Positions 17,507 through 27,523 of a DNA stretch of 64,000 nucleotides are shown here, in pieces. The DNA lies in assembly GCA_017645305.1 (NCBI GenBank), contig JAGCPD010000010.1, positions 186,001 through 250,000 of the forward strand, given 5' to 3'. Made by a program: the position numbers and the translations under genes. How positions within the stretch are numbered: the first letter of the stretch is position 1; every line of letters begins with the position of its first letter. The notes below the pieces were generated by a model. It was not told where the DNA came from. It ran no database searches and worked only from the letters and a program-made list of their open reading frames with translations. The DNA is from Bacteroidaceae bacterium (lineage in GTDB: Bacteria > Bacteroidota > Bacteroidia > Bacteroidales > Bacteroidaceae).

Positions 17507-18814
17507 TTACAATTTACGTTTATCAATTACATGTGCACTCTTGCCCTGACTGCGCTCGATAGTTCCGGGAGCCTTCAGCTGAACCTTAGCGGCAATACTA
17601 AGCACGCTCTTTAGCTTGGCTGCAAGACGTTTCTCCAATTCGTCAACGGCTGCAGGTGTATCGAAGGTAGAAGTTAGCACTTCCTGGCGCAATTCCACCT
17701 GAACCTGCAAAGTATCAAGATTATTGACACGGTCAACGACGAGCAGATAGTGAGGAGCAAATTCTGGCATACTGAGTACTACGCTTTCTACCTGTGACGG
17801 GAAGACGTTGATACCACGAATAATAAGCATATCATCACTACGACCTTGAATGCGGCCCATCCGAACCTCGGTACGTCCGCAGTCGCAGATGCCAGGCAAC
17901 AGACTGCAAAGGTCGCGAGTGCGGTAGCGCAACACCGGCATACCCTCTTTTGTCAGCGTAGTGAATACCAGTTCACCGGTCTGTCCTGCAGGCAGCGGCT
18001 CAAGGGTAACGGGATTGATGATTTCTGGATAGAAATGATCCTCGCAGATATGGGAACCGTTCTGCATCTGGCATTCGTAGCTCACACTGGGACCCATTAC
18101 CTCAGATAGACCGTAAATATTAAAGCCTTTAAGACCCAGACGAGACTCTATTTCCTGTCGCATACTTTCTGTCCATGGCTCGGCGCCAAAGGCACCTACA
18201 CGCAGTTTCAGGTCTTCCTTTTTGATGCCCAATTTGTCCATTGTCTCTGCCAGATACAGGGCATAGGATGGAGTACAGGCCAATCCAGTAATGCCCAAGT
18301 CACGAATAAGCTTTAGATGCTTCTCGGTATTGCCAGTTCCTGCAGGAATTACAGAGGCACCAATATGCTCCACGCCATAATGGGCACCTAGACCGCCCGT
18401 GAACAGACCGTAGCCATAGGCAACAGAGAAGATATCATCGCGGGTTACGCCATATGCTGTAAGACAACGAGCCATACATTCGCTCCACACACCAATATCT
18501 TTGCGGGTATATCCTACGATAGTGGGGTTACCTGTAGTACCGCTTGAGGCGTGTATTCGGATGATTTCGCTCTGCGGAGCTGCCTGCAACCCAAATGGAT
18601 AGTTGTCCCTAAGATCTTTCTTGGTGGTAAAAGGCAGTTTCTGAATATCCTCAATGGTCTGAATGTCATCAGGCCGGATATCCAATTCCTGCAACTTGTT
18701 ACGATAAAAGGGAACGTTGTGGTAAACGTATTCTACTATCTTGTGTAGGCGTTTGCCTTGTAGCGCGCTCATTTCATCGCGGCTCATGCATTCTTTGTTC
18801 GGGTTCCAAATCAT
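17507..18814 (-). CDS. paaK: Phenylacetate-CoA ligase, copy 2
   Basis: 435 residues, a diverged paralogue of the next gene. Motifs: HASSGTTGNPT, YGLFTGGLGAHYGVEHIG, YGLSEVMGPSVS, GRSDDMLIIRGINVFP, and the C-terminal QGKSAHVIDKRK with the catalytic lysine. The CDCGR pair matches CPCGR in copy 1. Two ligases in tandem may differ in substrate, for example phenylacetate against indoleacetate or 4-hydroxyphenylacetate; the sequence does not tell which. A good promoter lies at 18847-18877, so the two ligases and the ACT gene probably form one transcript. Confidence 0.92.
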   Translation of the reverse strand: MIWNPNKECMSRDEMSALQGKRLHKIVEYVYHNVPFYRNKLQELDIRPDDIQTIEDIQKLPFTTKKDLRDNYPFGLQAAPQSEIIRIHASSGTTGNPTIVGYTRKDIGVWSECMARCLTAYGVTRDDIFSVAYGYGLFTGGLGAHYGVEHIGASVIPAGTGNTEKHLKLIRDLGITGLACTPSYALYLAETMDKLGIKKEDLKLRVGAFGAEPWTESMRQEIESRLGLKGFNIYGLSEVMGPSVSYECQMQNGSHICEDHFYPEIINPVTLEPLPAGQTGELVFTTLTKEGMPVLRYRTRDLCSLLPGICDCGRTEVRMGRIQGRSDDMLIIRGINVFPSQVESVVLSMPEFAPHYLLVVDRVNNLDTLQVQVELRQEVLTSTFDTPAAVDELEKRLAAKLKSVLSIAAKVQLKAPGTIERSQGKSAHVIDKRKL

Positions 18815-18846
18815 ATTTTTCTATGGTTAAATGGTTTTGTCCCATG

Positions 18847-18877
18847 CAAATGTACAACAAAATCTGCTTTCGGACAA
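18847..18877 (-). promoter_or_regulatory. Promoter of the paaK-paaK-ACT unit
   Basis: On the - strand, TTG (18877-18875) and TACATTTG (18854-18847) are 20 bases apart. The -7 element is 32 bases before the ATG at 18814. This supports transcription independent of the symporter upstream. Confidence 0.6.
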
Positions 18878-18927
18878 GTATTTCTAATTCTTTTAATTTT
18901 CAGGAGTTATACAATGAAGTTCCTATT

Positions 18928-20466
18928 TTATTTCTTTTCACTTTTCTCATAGCATTGGAACATACGTGCCACATCACTCTTAGGCAACTGACGTGTAAAA
19001 AGACTCACCAGTAGCACAACGGGGAAACCGCCCAGCATGGCAACAGCTCCACAGTTAATAGGACTGAAAGGATTGCCCAGCAGCATGTTCACTACCGTAA
19101 TGCCTACACCCCAGATAAAACATGCCCATACACTGGCCGTTGTAGCCTTGCGCCAGTAAAGCCCCAGCATAAAGGGAGCCAAAAAAGCTCCAGCCAACGC
19201 TCCCCAAGAGATACCCATCAACTGAGCAATAAAGGTGGGAGGATTCAAAGCTATCAGTAGAGATAAAACGATAAAGAATACGATGAGTACGCGCATAATA
19301 ACAACTTTTCTACTCTCTATCTTTTCTGAGACAATATCATCAATACTGCCCTCTTCCACTTCACCGGGTAAGGATTTCTTGTCGCGATAGATAAGGTCGA
19401 GGGTCATTGTTGAGCTGGAGGTCAGCACCAGCGAAGCCAGCGTTGACATAGAAGCAGAAAGTACCAATAGCACCACGAGGGCGATAAGAACATCGGGCAG
19501 CGTTACCAGCATGGCAGGCACAATAGAATCGAAAGCAATTTTACCATTGGCTCCAATCACGGGGTCATACAGACGCCCAAAACCGCCAAGGAAGTAACAG
19601 CCTCCAGCTACTATAAAGGCGAAAATAGTGCTGATGATGGTGCCGCGCTTGATAGCACTTTCGTCAGTAATGCTATAGAACTTACCTACCATCTGAGGCA
19701 GTCCCATTGTGCCAAGCGACGTTAGGATAATCACACCGAGCAGTCCCCATGGGTCAGGACCCAGCCATGTTGCAAACATACCACTGCCGGGTTCTGTAGC
19801 ACCGTCAGCTGGCAACTGCGCTAATTTACTGACGGCCTCCGTCAGTCCGCCCTGTGCCGATAGAACGGCCAAGATGACGGCCACAATGCCGAAGAGCATA
19901 ATGATGCCTTGAATGAAGTCGTTCATGGCTGTGGCCTTGTAACCGCCCAGTATGACATAAACGGCAGTAAGGGCCGACATGACGACTACGCAATATTCGT
20001 AAGGAATATTAAAACCCATCTCGAAGAGCCTGGAGATGCCGCTATAAACGCCTGCAGTATAAGGAATCAGGAACACAAAGGCAATGACAGAAGCCACCAC
20101 GCGAAGCCTTTGGTCAGAGAAACGTGTACCAAAGAAGTCTGGCATTGTACGGCTTTCTATATGCTGAGTCATCAACTTAGTACGCCTGCCTAATATTATC
20201 CAAGCCAGCAACGAACCGATAACGGCATTGCCAATGCCTATCCATGCGCTGGAAAGACCATATTTCCAACCGAACTGCCCGGCGTAGCCTACAAATACTA
20301 CGGCAGAGAAGTAACTGGTACCGAAGGCAAAGGCCGAAAGCCAGGGACCTACAGAACGGCCGCCCAGTACAAAGCCTTCCACACTACTGGCTTGTTTACG
20401 ACTATAAAGGCCAACACCAATCATGATGGCCAGAAAAACTACAGTTAAAAATATTTTGATTAACAT
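18928..20466 (-). CDS. Sodium/solute symporter (SSS family)
   Basis: 512 residues with about 13 membrane helices. The start (IGVGLYSRKQASSVEGFVLGG), YFSAVVFVGYAG and GGYKATAMNDFIQG are characteristic of the SSS family (PutP, PanF type), which couples Na+ entry to uptake of small organic solutes. The substrate cannot be read from the sequence. Its position between a porin and two phenylacetate-CoA ligases suggests an aromatic acid or amino acid (inference). It is 151 bases downstream of the porin, and the gap contains a C-rich repeat. Confidence 0.88.
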   Translation of the reverse strand: MLIKIFLTVVFLAIMIGVGLYSRKQASSVEGFVLGGRSVGPWLSAFAFGTSYFSAVVFVGYAGQFGWKYGLSSAWIGIGNAVIGSLLAWIILGRRTKLMTQHIESRTMPDFFGTRFSDQRLRVVASVIAFVFLIPYTAGVYSGISRLFEMGFNIPYEYCVVVMSALTAVYVILGGYKATAMNDFIQGIIMLFGIVAVILAVLSAQGGLTEAVSKLAQLPADGATEPGSGMFATWLGPDPWGLLGVIILTSLGTMGLPQMVGKFYSITDESAIKRGTIISTIFAFIVAGGCYFLGGFGRLYDPVIGANGKIAFDSIVPAMLVTLPDVLIALVVLLVLSASMSTLASLVLTSSSTMTLDLIYRDKKSLPGEVEEGSIDDIVSEKIESRKVVIMRVLIVFFIVLSLLIALNPPTFIAQLMGISWGALAGAFLAPFMLGLYWRKATTASVWACFIWGVGITVVNMLLGNPFSPINCGAVAMLGGFPVVLLVSLFTRQLPKSDVARMFQCYEKSEKK

Positions 20467-20617
20467 GATTATAATCGGATCCCTTCAGCTCCCTCTCATA
20501 GGGGAAGAACGGAATTTTTCCACTTGAGGATTCTTTGGGGATTTTCTATTAATAGGGTTAAACTTATTCTCTTTTTTGAAAGTGACCACTCCCTCCCAGA
20601 GATGGCGGGGTGGATTT

Positions 20618-21760
20618 TTAATTAAACCTGACTTGCAACTGGCACATTACAGCGTGATTACCTTCCTTAATAAATGTGTTGTTGGCTACATAGGCACTCT
20701 TATATACATATTGTACCTGAATGCGGCACTTCTTGAAGAACCAATACTGAAGTCCTGCGATGGCCTTGTGCTGGTCCATGCCCAATGTTGTGTTGAAATT
20801 GAAATAGTCATACGAGCCTACAAATTCCACCTTTGGCGTTCCCAAAGGAACAGAGCCCGTCAAATATCCGCCACGGCTTACAACATCTCCGTCATAGCCT
20901 TCCAGATATTCACCATGCGCTTTAAACGCCTTACACTTATAGTCGAAGCCCACCGTCCAGCGGTTGCGCTTATAGTCTGCACCAGGAGCAATGGTGGGAT
21001 TGTAAACAGACAGAGGGTCAGTATCCTTGAGGATACAATGTCCCCGACCTACTTGCCCCGTTGCTACCAGGTTCAGTCCCTTCACAGGGCGATATTCCAG
21101 ACGGGCAATGAAGTCCTTAAAGTTATTGCCGTCTTTTTTGTTTATGCCCTGTCCGTTCATCACATCCAACTCATAGCGAAACTTTCCGTTATTAGTTTCG
21201 CCGTAGAGTGACAGACCCAGGTCACGGCCGTACTGAACGCCCATTAGCGGGTCGCTACCGCAACCTGTGAGAAAGGTAACGCCTTCAGAATAAACATCGA
21301 TGGCTTCCATTGAAGTAGGAGAAAGAGGGTTCTCGAGAGACAGACCGTTCTTGAACTGACCTACCCTGACGGTCAAGGCTTTGTTCTTGGATATTCGAAA
21401 GTCTGTGTAGAATTCCTGTACGACACTCGAGAAGTCGTGCATGAAAAGAAACGACCAGCGGTCGGTAATTTGGGCATTTGCCCAGAAGAGTACGCGCTTC
21501 AGTTCAAAGGTATTGGTATCGGTGCCGCCTTTTCTGGTGTAATTGTAACCACCCTGTGCGTAACCGTGCAACTGAATACGATCGGCAACATCCTTCATCC
21601 AGTCTGGTGCATTTTCAGGTACCAGCTTTCTCAGCATCCTTTGCTCAGACTGAGGGTTTTCTGGCTTTACGCCGACCGTGTCTTGTTGTCCCATGGCTGC
21701 TGTGCTGCTGAAGATTGCCAAAGTCACAGCCAAAGTTTTACTAATGTGTTTGAATTTCAT
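20618..21760 (-). CDS. Outer-membrane porin of the OprO/OprP type
   Basis: 380 residues with a cleavable signal peptide (LAVTLAIFSSTAAMGQ). The mature part is rich in alternating aromatic strands, e.g. HGYAQGGYNYTRKGG, FELKRVLFWANAQITDRW and RVGQFKNGLSLENPLSP, as in the phosphate-selective porin O/P superfamily. It ends in a Phe-Asn strand (CQLQVRFN). The substrate is unknown. It is 44 bases downstream of the aminotransferase gene and probably co-transcribed with it, which would make it the outer-membrane entry for that pathway. Confidence 0.85.
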   Translation of the reverse strand: MKFKHISKTLAVTLAIFSSTAAMGQQDTVGVKPENPQSEQRMLRKLVPENAPDWMKDVADRIQLHGYAQGGYNYTRKGGTDTNTFELKRVLFWANAQITDRWSFLFMHDFSSVVQEFYTDFRISKNKALTVRVGQFKNGLSLENPLSPTSMEAIDVYSEGVTFLTGCGSDPLMGVQYGRDLGLSLYGETNNGKFRYELDVMNGQGINKKDGNNFKDFIARLEYRPVKGLNLVATGQVGRGHCILKDTDPLSVYNPTIAPGADYKRNRWTVGFDYKCKAFKAHGEYLEGYDGDVVSRGGYLTGSVPLGTPKVEFVGSYDYFNFNTTLGMDQHKAIAGLQYWFFKKCRIQVQYVYKSAYVANNTFIKEGNHAVMCQLQVRFN

Positions 21761-21804
21761 AAATAAATCACTATTGATATTGTTAATTGAATAAAGTCTA
21801 AAGC

Positions 21805-23133
21805 TTAATTATTTTCCTCAAAAATCTTCATTCTTTCCTCCAGCTGCTCATACTGATGGTCCCCGATGAACGAGGTACAGACGCGCAGTCCCTCCTGATG
21901 TGAACCGGTTGTAACCAAGCATATAGCCGAGACTCCGTAATACATCAACTCGCGTGCCAGCTGTCCGCTGGTCATGCCGGGATAACCTATGGTAAAGTAG
22001 AACCCATCGGCAACGGGTTGGTCTCCGTCTTTGTCGTAAACAACATAGAAGCCGTGCTTACAGAAAATGTCTTTCAGTTTTCTGGCCCGTTCACCATACA
22101 CCTTCACCTCGTCTCGAAAATGGTACTCACCGTCGCAAGCGGCACGAAACATTTCTGCCAGCGCATATTGAGCAGAATGACTGGTACCGCTACTGAGCGC
22201 ATAAAGCATACGGGTACTGAACACCAACCCAAAGGGAAGCCCTTCATAGCGTGCAGCCAAGTCGTCATAATGACGATGGAACAGCTTGTCGCTGATACAC
22301 ACCACGCCAATGCGCTCTCCGGCATAGCTGAAAGCCTTTGAGCCGCTGATTAACAGCATATAGTTATCGGTATAGCGAGCCACGGTAGGCTGGTAGGGAG
22401 GTTCAAATGGAATGCTTAGGTCCTGACGGAAGTCCATAGCAAAGTATGCCAGGTCTTCCATAATGATGCAGTTGTACTTTGTAGCCAGTTCGCCAATGGT
22501 CTGAAGTTCATTCTCCGTCAGGCAAACCCACGAAGGGTTGTTGGGGTTGCTATAGACAATGGCGCAAATGTTGTCGTTTTTCAGATAGCTTTCTAATTTC
22601 CCGCGTAGTTTCTCGCCTCGGAAGTCATATACATCAAATGTCTCGTATTTCACACCCTGCACCTGTAACTGCATCTTCTGCACGGGAAAACCTGGGTCAA
22701 TGAACAGCACCGTATCTTTCTTCTTATCAGCCTGAGAACAAGTCAGGAACGAGGCAAACGTTCCCTGCATCGAGCCAGTGACGGGCACACAGCCTTCCGG
22801 AGCGACATCTACTCCGATGAAAGCTTTCACAAAGCGTGAAGCCTGCCGTTTCAGTTCGGGATAGCCCTGAATATCGGGGTATGAGTGGGCGATGCCGTCC
22901 TGCAAAGCCTTGATCTGTGCATCTACGCCCACCTTAGCGGCAGGAAGACCAGGAATACCCATTTCCATCTTAATAAACTCTACCCCGCTCTCCTTCTCCG
23001 CCATAGCAGCCACCTGCTTCACCTCACGGATGGTAGCCTTGGCAAAGTCCTGAATACCCATCTTGGCAATAAGCCCGTCAACAATTTCTTTCCGGATGGG
23101 AGTTGGACCCTCCCCTGTTATTTTGTTGCTCAT
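21805..23133 (-). CDS. Class I/II PLP-dependent aminotransferase
   Basis: 442 residues of fold type I. The PLP lysine lies in SGSKAFSYAGERIGVV, with NPNNPSW and ETFDVYDF as other class I/II landmarks. The late Arg for the substrate carboxylate is in EGLRVCTSFIGD. Proteins of this group act on aromatic or branched amino acids; specificity is not readable. It lies in a - strand set with iorAB and two phenylacetate-CoA ligases, which would fit aromatic amino acid to arylpyruvate exchange. It has a well-formed promoter at 23171-23202. Confidence 0.88.
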   Translation of the reverse strand: MSNKITGEGPTPIRKEIVDGLIAKMGIQDFAKATIREVKQVAAMAEKESGVEFIKMEMGIPGLPAAKVGVDAQIKALQDGIAHSYPDIQGYPELKRQASRFVKAFIGVDVAPEGCVPVTGSMQGTFASFLTCSQADKKKDTVLFIDPGFPVQKMQLQVQGVKYETFDVYDFRGEKLRGKLESYLKNDNICAIVYSNPNNPSWVCLTENELQTIGELATKYNCIIMEDLAYFAMDFRQDLSIPFEPPYQPTVARYTDNYMLLISGSKAFSYAGERIGVVCISDKLFHRHYDDLAARYEGLPFGLVFSTRMLYALSSGTSHSAQYALAEMFRAACDGEYHFRDEVKVYGERARKLKDIFCKHGFYVVYDKDGDQPVADGFYFTIGYPGMTSGQLARELMYYGVSAICLVTTGSHQEGLRVCTSFIGDHQYEQLEERMKIFEENN

Positions 23134-23170
23134 AAGTCTTTTTTTCTTACATTTTTACGCAAATTGCATG

Positions 23171-23202
23171 CAAAGATACAATTATGTGAGAGAAATGCCA
23201 AA
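23171..23202 (-). promoter_or_regulatory. Promoter of the aminotransferase-porin unit
   Basis: On the - strand, TTTG (23202-23199) and TATCTTTG (23178-23171) are separated by 20 bases. The -7 element is 37 bases before the ATG at 23133. Confidence 0.7.
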
Positions 23203-23363
23203 TAAATTTGAGCATTTCCGAACGTAAGTATCTAAAACCGCTTGACATGACACGTCAGTTGATATGAGTTTTTATGGTGCCAAGACATGATTTACTAATG
23301 AAACAAAGCGTTATATGACCTAAAAATGGTCTAATCATGCCCAATTGGCATTAGATTTGCCCC

Positions 23364-26300
23364 TCACTTGATGCAAACCTTCTTTCCGTTGCGGATGTAG
23401 ATTCCCTTGGGCATTGAACATTGACCATTAACCATTGGTAATTTCCTGCCGCTAAGGTCATACCATTTACTATTTGACCATTTAGCATCTGCTGTTTGCT
23501 TGTCCAATTGTCCGATTCCCGTAACGATGACGGTGGCGGTATCCGTTTCTTCGGAAATCTCGTAAATAAGCGGAGCCTTAGAACGCCAACTTATCTTTAC
23601 CGCAACGGCCAAGGGATAGGAAGTGAGGTCAAAACGAGAAATATAGCCCTCCAATTTGCCAAGCTCCTCCCATTGTTCGCCGTCTGTTGTTACGCTTACG
23701 GTGGCATCCGTTTTCGTTCCTCCATCCCTGTAAACGATGAGTGCCTTGGCATACTGCTGCGAACGGAGATGCCAGAACAAGTTTCCATTTGCCATTTCCT
23801 TGAGGCATGTTGAGCCTTTGGTATCTGTCAGTTCCGGAATAGTCATACCCGAAGCATCGACGGCAAGGCCCTGATAAGCTTCCTCATACTGTCGTCCGTT
23901 TACCTCAATCTCGTAGATGCGGAGCCAATTCGATGTCTTGGGCGTGGAGAGGAAGAGACGCACAAACCTGGCCGTCTTTCCTTGGCCGTCGAAGTCACAA
24001 TAGGTCATCTCATCGTTGTACTTTACATTATGCTCATTTTCCAGTGTATAGTTGGTGTCTGTGGTACCGCAGATAGGAATGCTTTCCCAAGTCTTCCCGT
24101 CCTCTGAGAGTTGTACAAGTCCCGCCGTCATGTAATCGCCATTTTCCGTTCCCATGCAGATTCGCACATCATAGACGGGTGTGGCTTTCCTAAGCCTGAC
24201 CGTATAGGCATCGTCATTCTCCTGATTGCGCCTAATGCAAGTCCAGGTGCTGTAGTCGTTATCAAACAGATATTTCTCTGTATGACCATCATAGAAACCG
24301 GCACTGCATTGCGGCGTGGTGGCGGACATTGGTTTCAGTTTTGTCGGGAGCGTAAGTGAAAAGACCGTCTTGGAAAGATTCAGAACGCGCGGAGTTTCGT
24401 GTGGATTCTGGAAGACAACGTATTTTATGTGGTCGAGTGGCAGAGGAGCGCCCTTCTGCATTTCCAACCATTGCTTGCCATTGGCGGAGCAAAGCATATC
24501 GTAGTGTTCCCAAAGCGTGTCGGCAACGGCAATCTCCTCAATTCGTGTGGCAAAAGGAAGGGAGATGCCGGCATAGTCGCCCCGAGACATCACTATGGGC
24601 TTGGGCAGCGTAACAAAGGCCGAGCCACTGGAACTATAGAAGGTAGCTGTGCCGTTCATGTCCTCGCGACTGCCTGCAAAACCAGGATTTTTGGCATTCA
24701 AATCTGTAAAGAAATCCTTGCCGAGCGCATTCTCAGAGAGCCATCTCACGAAGGGCATCATCGATTCCTGGGCAGGTTCTGCATACCGTGTGGAAAGTCG
24801 TATGCTACTGCCCATGCCGGTAAGGATGTCGAAGGCAAAGCGCGAGTCCGTGTTAAGGGTGCTCACATAGTTCAGTTCCTTTACGAAGGCTTCCCACTTG
24901 GCATCGTCGTTGGGCGAGACAACCAGCGCCATAAGCTTGGCAACCTCCTGAGCCATCGTTTCCAGCTTCAGGAGCCAGGGACGCACATCCTTATAGAAGA
25001 AACGGTCGCTCTCTAAGTCGGACGCCTCCATTGTGTGCAGGTTTTGGCAGGCATCCAGAATGTCCTGAATCTCTGTCTGCATTGCTTCCGTGGGACCGTT
25101 TCCTTTGTCCAGTGCCGACTTGAAACGGGTGGAGAGCGTATTGAAGGCCGACGAGTCAAAATAGCTCAGATAGGGAGCCAGGCGACGCAGGGCAGCCGCA
25201 TGTCCCTGGCCCACCACGGCAGGCAGGGCTGCCTCCCATGAAGCCATGTTGTCGAAAGCGGCTGTGTTCCAAATGTAGTCTCCGATGCTGAACAATGCAA
25301 TCTTGGACACCTCACCTTGCTGCATAGGGTTGATGAGGATGGTCTTTGCCCCCTGCAAGTCCGTTTCAAGGCGTGACGAGCTGCTGATGCGCGGATGAAT
25401 GCTGAAGTTGGTATAGGTATCCAAAGGAAAGAGCTTCGTCACGTCCTGGTCATTGCAGACATAGTTCCACCACCATGAAACCTCGCGTCCCAGGTAACTT
25501 TTGCCCAGTTGCAGGTCGCTGCTGTTGGGTACCGTCCATGTCCGCTGTCCTGTGATATAGATATCCACCTTTGCAGGCGTACTGCTCAGGGCATTGTAGA
25601 ACTTCTGGCGGTTCTCGGCAGTGGATTGGTTGAAGTTATAGAGTTGCGGTACAACGTTCAGCGGCTTCACTGTGTCTTCGGGAGCCGCGCCCTCCACGTT
25701 CCACTTTTGGTCAATAAGGTTCTGCAGTTCCGTCACACGGTCGGCATTGAGTTTCTGCGTAGCATCGTCGGTAGGAATACCCACGTCATCAACGCACAAA
25801 CCGAACTGACGCACACCGAGCCTGTACATGTTCTGGAACTTTGTCATGATTTTCGAGACGACGGTGTTGTCGCTGGATTTTGTGAAGGTTGAGCCTGGAT
25901 GGATGGCCCAGATGAAGTTTACCTTGCACTGATGCGCCACCTTCGTGATGTCATGAAGCATACTTTGAGAGAGGTAGCCCAACTGCCGCTGCTGTGTGGT
26001 AATGCTTGCGGGGTAGGCATCTGCCCATTTCTGGGAATGATAGGGGTCGCTCTTGGCTCCGTACATATACATGTTCAACTTGTAGCGGGCCATAAAGCGA
26101 AACAGGTCCTTTGTCACCTCGGCACTATAGGGCACACCGTAGTAGCCCTCTATGATGCCCCGGTTCTTCACATCGGCATAGTCCTGGATTTCACCGCAGA
26201 CAATGCTGTCGGCATCCCCATCCAGAATCTGCTCCAACGAGGCCAGGCCATAAAACGTAGCATCGGTATTCTCGCCCATGATACTGATTTCTGCAAGGTT

Positions 26301-26690
26301 GTCCGCCTGCTGTTTTCTGATAGAAATGTAATGGCGATCGTACTTCCCTTCAGGGAATGGAGCGTTAATAAGGGATAACTGAACATTTTCCGGGCTGTTC
26401 CATATACTCAACCGCAAAACAGCCACATGGTTCCCGTTCTCGTTTTGGGGTTCGCTTCCAAAGGCCACCGCCTTGCCGTGTTCTTCCAGCACCTGAACGG
26501 CACGGTCTCGCGTATATTGGTCGATGCCGTCCCCGCAGATGATGTTTACCGTCTGCGTAAGCGCTACAGTCTGTCTAATGGTCTGCGTCTGGTGCGGAAC
26601 GGGATAAATTCCGTAGGGATTATCCTGCGCCCATGCTCCCATGCAGCAGAGCAGGGCGAGGAGAAAAAAATGTACTCGTTTTGTTTTCAT
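23364..26690 (-). CDS. Secreted beta-N-acetylglucosaminidase-like enzyme (GH84)
   Basis: 1108 residues with a signal peptide (FFLLALLCCMGAWAQ). Residues about 25-165 form the GH20b-like N-terminal domain. The GH84 barrel starts at NRGIIEGYYGVPYS (about 177-189), and the catalytic aspartate pair is CVDDVGIP (Asp301-Asp302). A helical region follows, then an F5/8 type C-like domain (DNDYSTWTCIRR) in the last third. The C-terminus is a short tail with YDLSGRK and GIYIRNGKK, of the kind seen on secreted Bacteroidales proteins. It would release GlcNAc from mucin-type or other glycans. Part of the tail (codons at 23412-23438) coincides with a dispersed repeat. Confidence 0.9.
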   Translation of the reverse strand: MKTKRVHFFLLALLCCMGAWAQDNPYGIYPVPHQTQTIRQTVALTQTVNIICGDGIDQYTRDRAVQVLEEHGKAVAFGSEPQNENGNHVAVLRLSIWNSPENVQLSLINAPFPEGKYDRHYISIRKQQADNLAEISIMGENTDATFYGLASLEQILDGDADSIVCGEIQDYADVKNRGIIEGYYGVPYSAEVTKDLFRFMARYKLNMYMYGAKSDPYHSQKWADAYPASITTQQRQLGYLSQSMLHDITKVAHQCKVNFIWAIHPGSTFTKSSDNTVVSKIMTKFQNMYRLGVRQFGLCVDDVGIPTDDATQKLNADRVTELQNLIDQKWNVEGAAPEDTVKPLNVVPQLYNFNQSTAENRQKFYNALSSTPAKVDIYITGQRTWTVPNSSDLQLGKSYLGREVSWWWNYVCNDQDVTKLFPLDTYTNFSIHPRISSSSRLETDLQGAKTILINPMQQGEVSKIALFSIGDYIWNTAAFDNMASWEAALPAVVGQGHAAALRRLAPYLSYFDSSAFNTLSTRFKSALDKGNGPTEAMQTEIQDILDACQNLHTMEASDLESDRFFYKDVRPWLLKLETMAQEVAKLMALVVSPNDDAKWEAFVKELNYVSTLNTDSRFAFDILTGMGSSIRLSTRYAEPAQESMMPFVRWLSENALGKDFFTDLNAKNPGFAGSREDMNGTATFYSSSGSAFVTLPKPIVMSRGDYAGISLPFATRIEEIAVADTLWEHYDMLCSANGKQWLEMQKGAPLPLDHIKYVVFQNPHETPRVLNLSKTVFSLTLPTKLKPMSATTPQCSAGFYDGHTEKYLFDNDYSTWTCIRRNQENDDAYTVRLRKATPVYDVRICMGTENGDYMTAGLVQLSEDGKTWESIPICGTTDTNYTLENEHNVKYNDEMTYCDFDGQGKTARFVRLFLSTPKTSNWLRIYEIEVNGRQYEEAYQGLAVDASGMTIPELTDTKGSTCLKEMANGNLFWHLRSQQYAKALIVYRDGGTKTDATVSVTTDGEQWEELGKLEGYISRFDLTSYPLAVAVKISWRSKAPLIYEISEETDTATVIVTGIGQLDKQTADAKWSNSKWYDLSGRKLPMVNGQCSMPKGIYIRNGKKVCIK

Positions 26691-26827
26691 AGTGACATAG
26701 ATGTTATGGTTCAGATTCCTTACTTGTTTTGTCGTTAAGTTTTACTCTTGCACGTTAAGCAGTTTTTTCTTCTCGCCCAAACTTTAGTACCATTCTATAC
26801 CAAAGAATAGTACCAATTTTATGGGAG

Positions 26828-26862
26828 AAAGGCGCTATTCTATGCCACAGAACAGCGCCTTT
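26828..26862 (-). terminator. Hairpin downstream of iorAB
   Basis: Arms aaaggcgct (26828-26836) and agcgccttt (26854-26862) pair perfectly over a 17-base loop, between the iorB stop and the GH84 start. The T-run is weak, so termination is plausible rather than clear. The rest of the 26691-26950 gap holds no supported gene. Confidence 0.45.
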
Positions 26863-26950
26863 GTTTATCATCTGTCAATATATTTCCTGATTTATTCGCC
26901 AATGCGACATTCTGGTCTCCACCCTTTGGTCTTGGCATTGAGTGCTGTAA

Positions 26951-27523
26951 TTATCCCTGCTGTTCCCTGCCTATGGCCAAAGCCTTTACGTTGGCATCAA
27001 CCACTGCATCGCCCTTGCGGGCAAATACGCGGCGAATGGCAGCCTCCAGCTTGTCGTAATCTATACCCAGCGCTTTCTGGGCAGCACCTAACAGGATGAC
27101 ATTAGCAGAACGGGGCACCTGATTTTCCTTCGCCAGCTGCTCGATGTCAATAGCAACGACGTGTGGTAGCTTTGCAAGTTCAGCCTTAATGTCCTCCATT
27201 CCGGGATAGTTGGGGATGTTCACAAAGGGGGCGTTGGAGGTGATAACCCACCCTTCCTTGTTCAGGTAAGGCAGGTAGCGCAGAGCCTCCATGGGCTCCA
27301 TAGAGATTATCACGTCGGCTCCGCCTTTAGGAATCAAGTCACTGGCAATGGGATTGCTGCTGATACGCAGGTTCGACTGCACATCACCGCCTCTTTGACT
27401 CATGCCGTGTACCTCAGCCTGCTTGATATATAGATTCTCGTTCATGGCGGCCTCGCCAATAATGGTGGCAATGGAGAGGATTCCTTGTCCTCCTACTCCA
27501 CAAAGGATAATATCTGTTTTCAT
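26951..27523 (-). CDS. iorB: Indolepyruvate ferredoxin oxidoreductase, beta subunit
   Basis: 190 residues matching the gamma/beta domain of 2-oxoacid ferredoxin oxidoreductases: ILCGVGGQGILSIATIIGEAA at the N-terminus, the EVHGMSQRGGDVQSNLR motif, and GGADVIISMEPMEALR. With IorA it converts arylpyruvates and CoA to arylacetyl-CoA, CO2 and reduced ferredoxin, reversibly. The ATG overlaps the iorA stop by 4 bases (27520-27523), so the two are translationally coupled. Confidence 0.93.
   Translation of the reverse strand: MKTDIILCGVGGQGILSIATIIGEAAMNENLYIKQAEVHGMSQRGGDVQSNLRISSNPIASDLIPKGGADVIISMEPMEALRYLPYLNKEGWVITSNAPFVNIPNYPGMEDIKAELAKLPHVVAIDIEQLAKENQVPRSANVILLGAAQKALGIDYDKLEAAIRRVFARKGDAVVDANVKALAIGREQQG

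Noticed and set aside
24399..25016. 205-codon frame on the + strand
   Set aside because: Antisense shadow of the GH84 gene; no independent promoter or family.
26821..27099. 92-codon frame starting near the hairpin at 26828
   Set aside because: Runs through a hairpin and antisense into iorB; no family signal.
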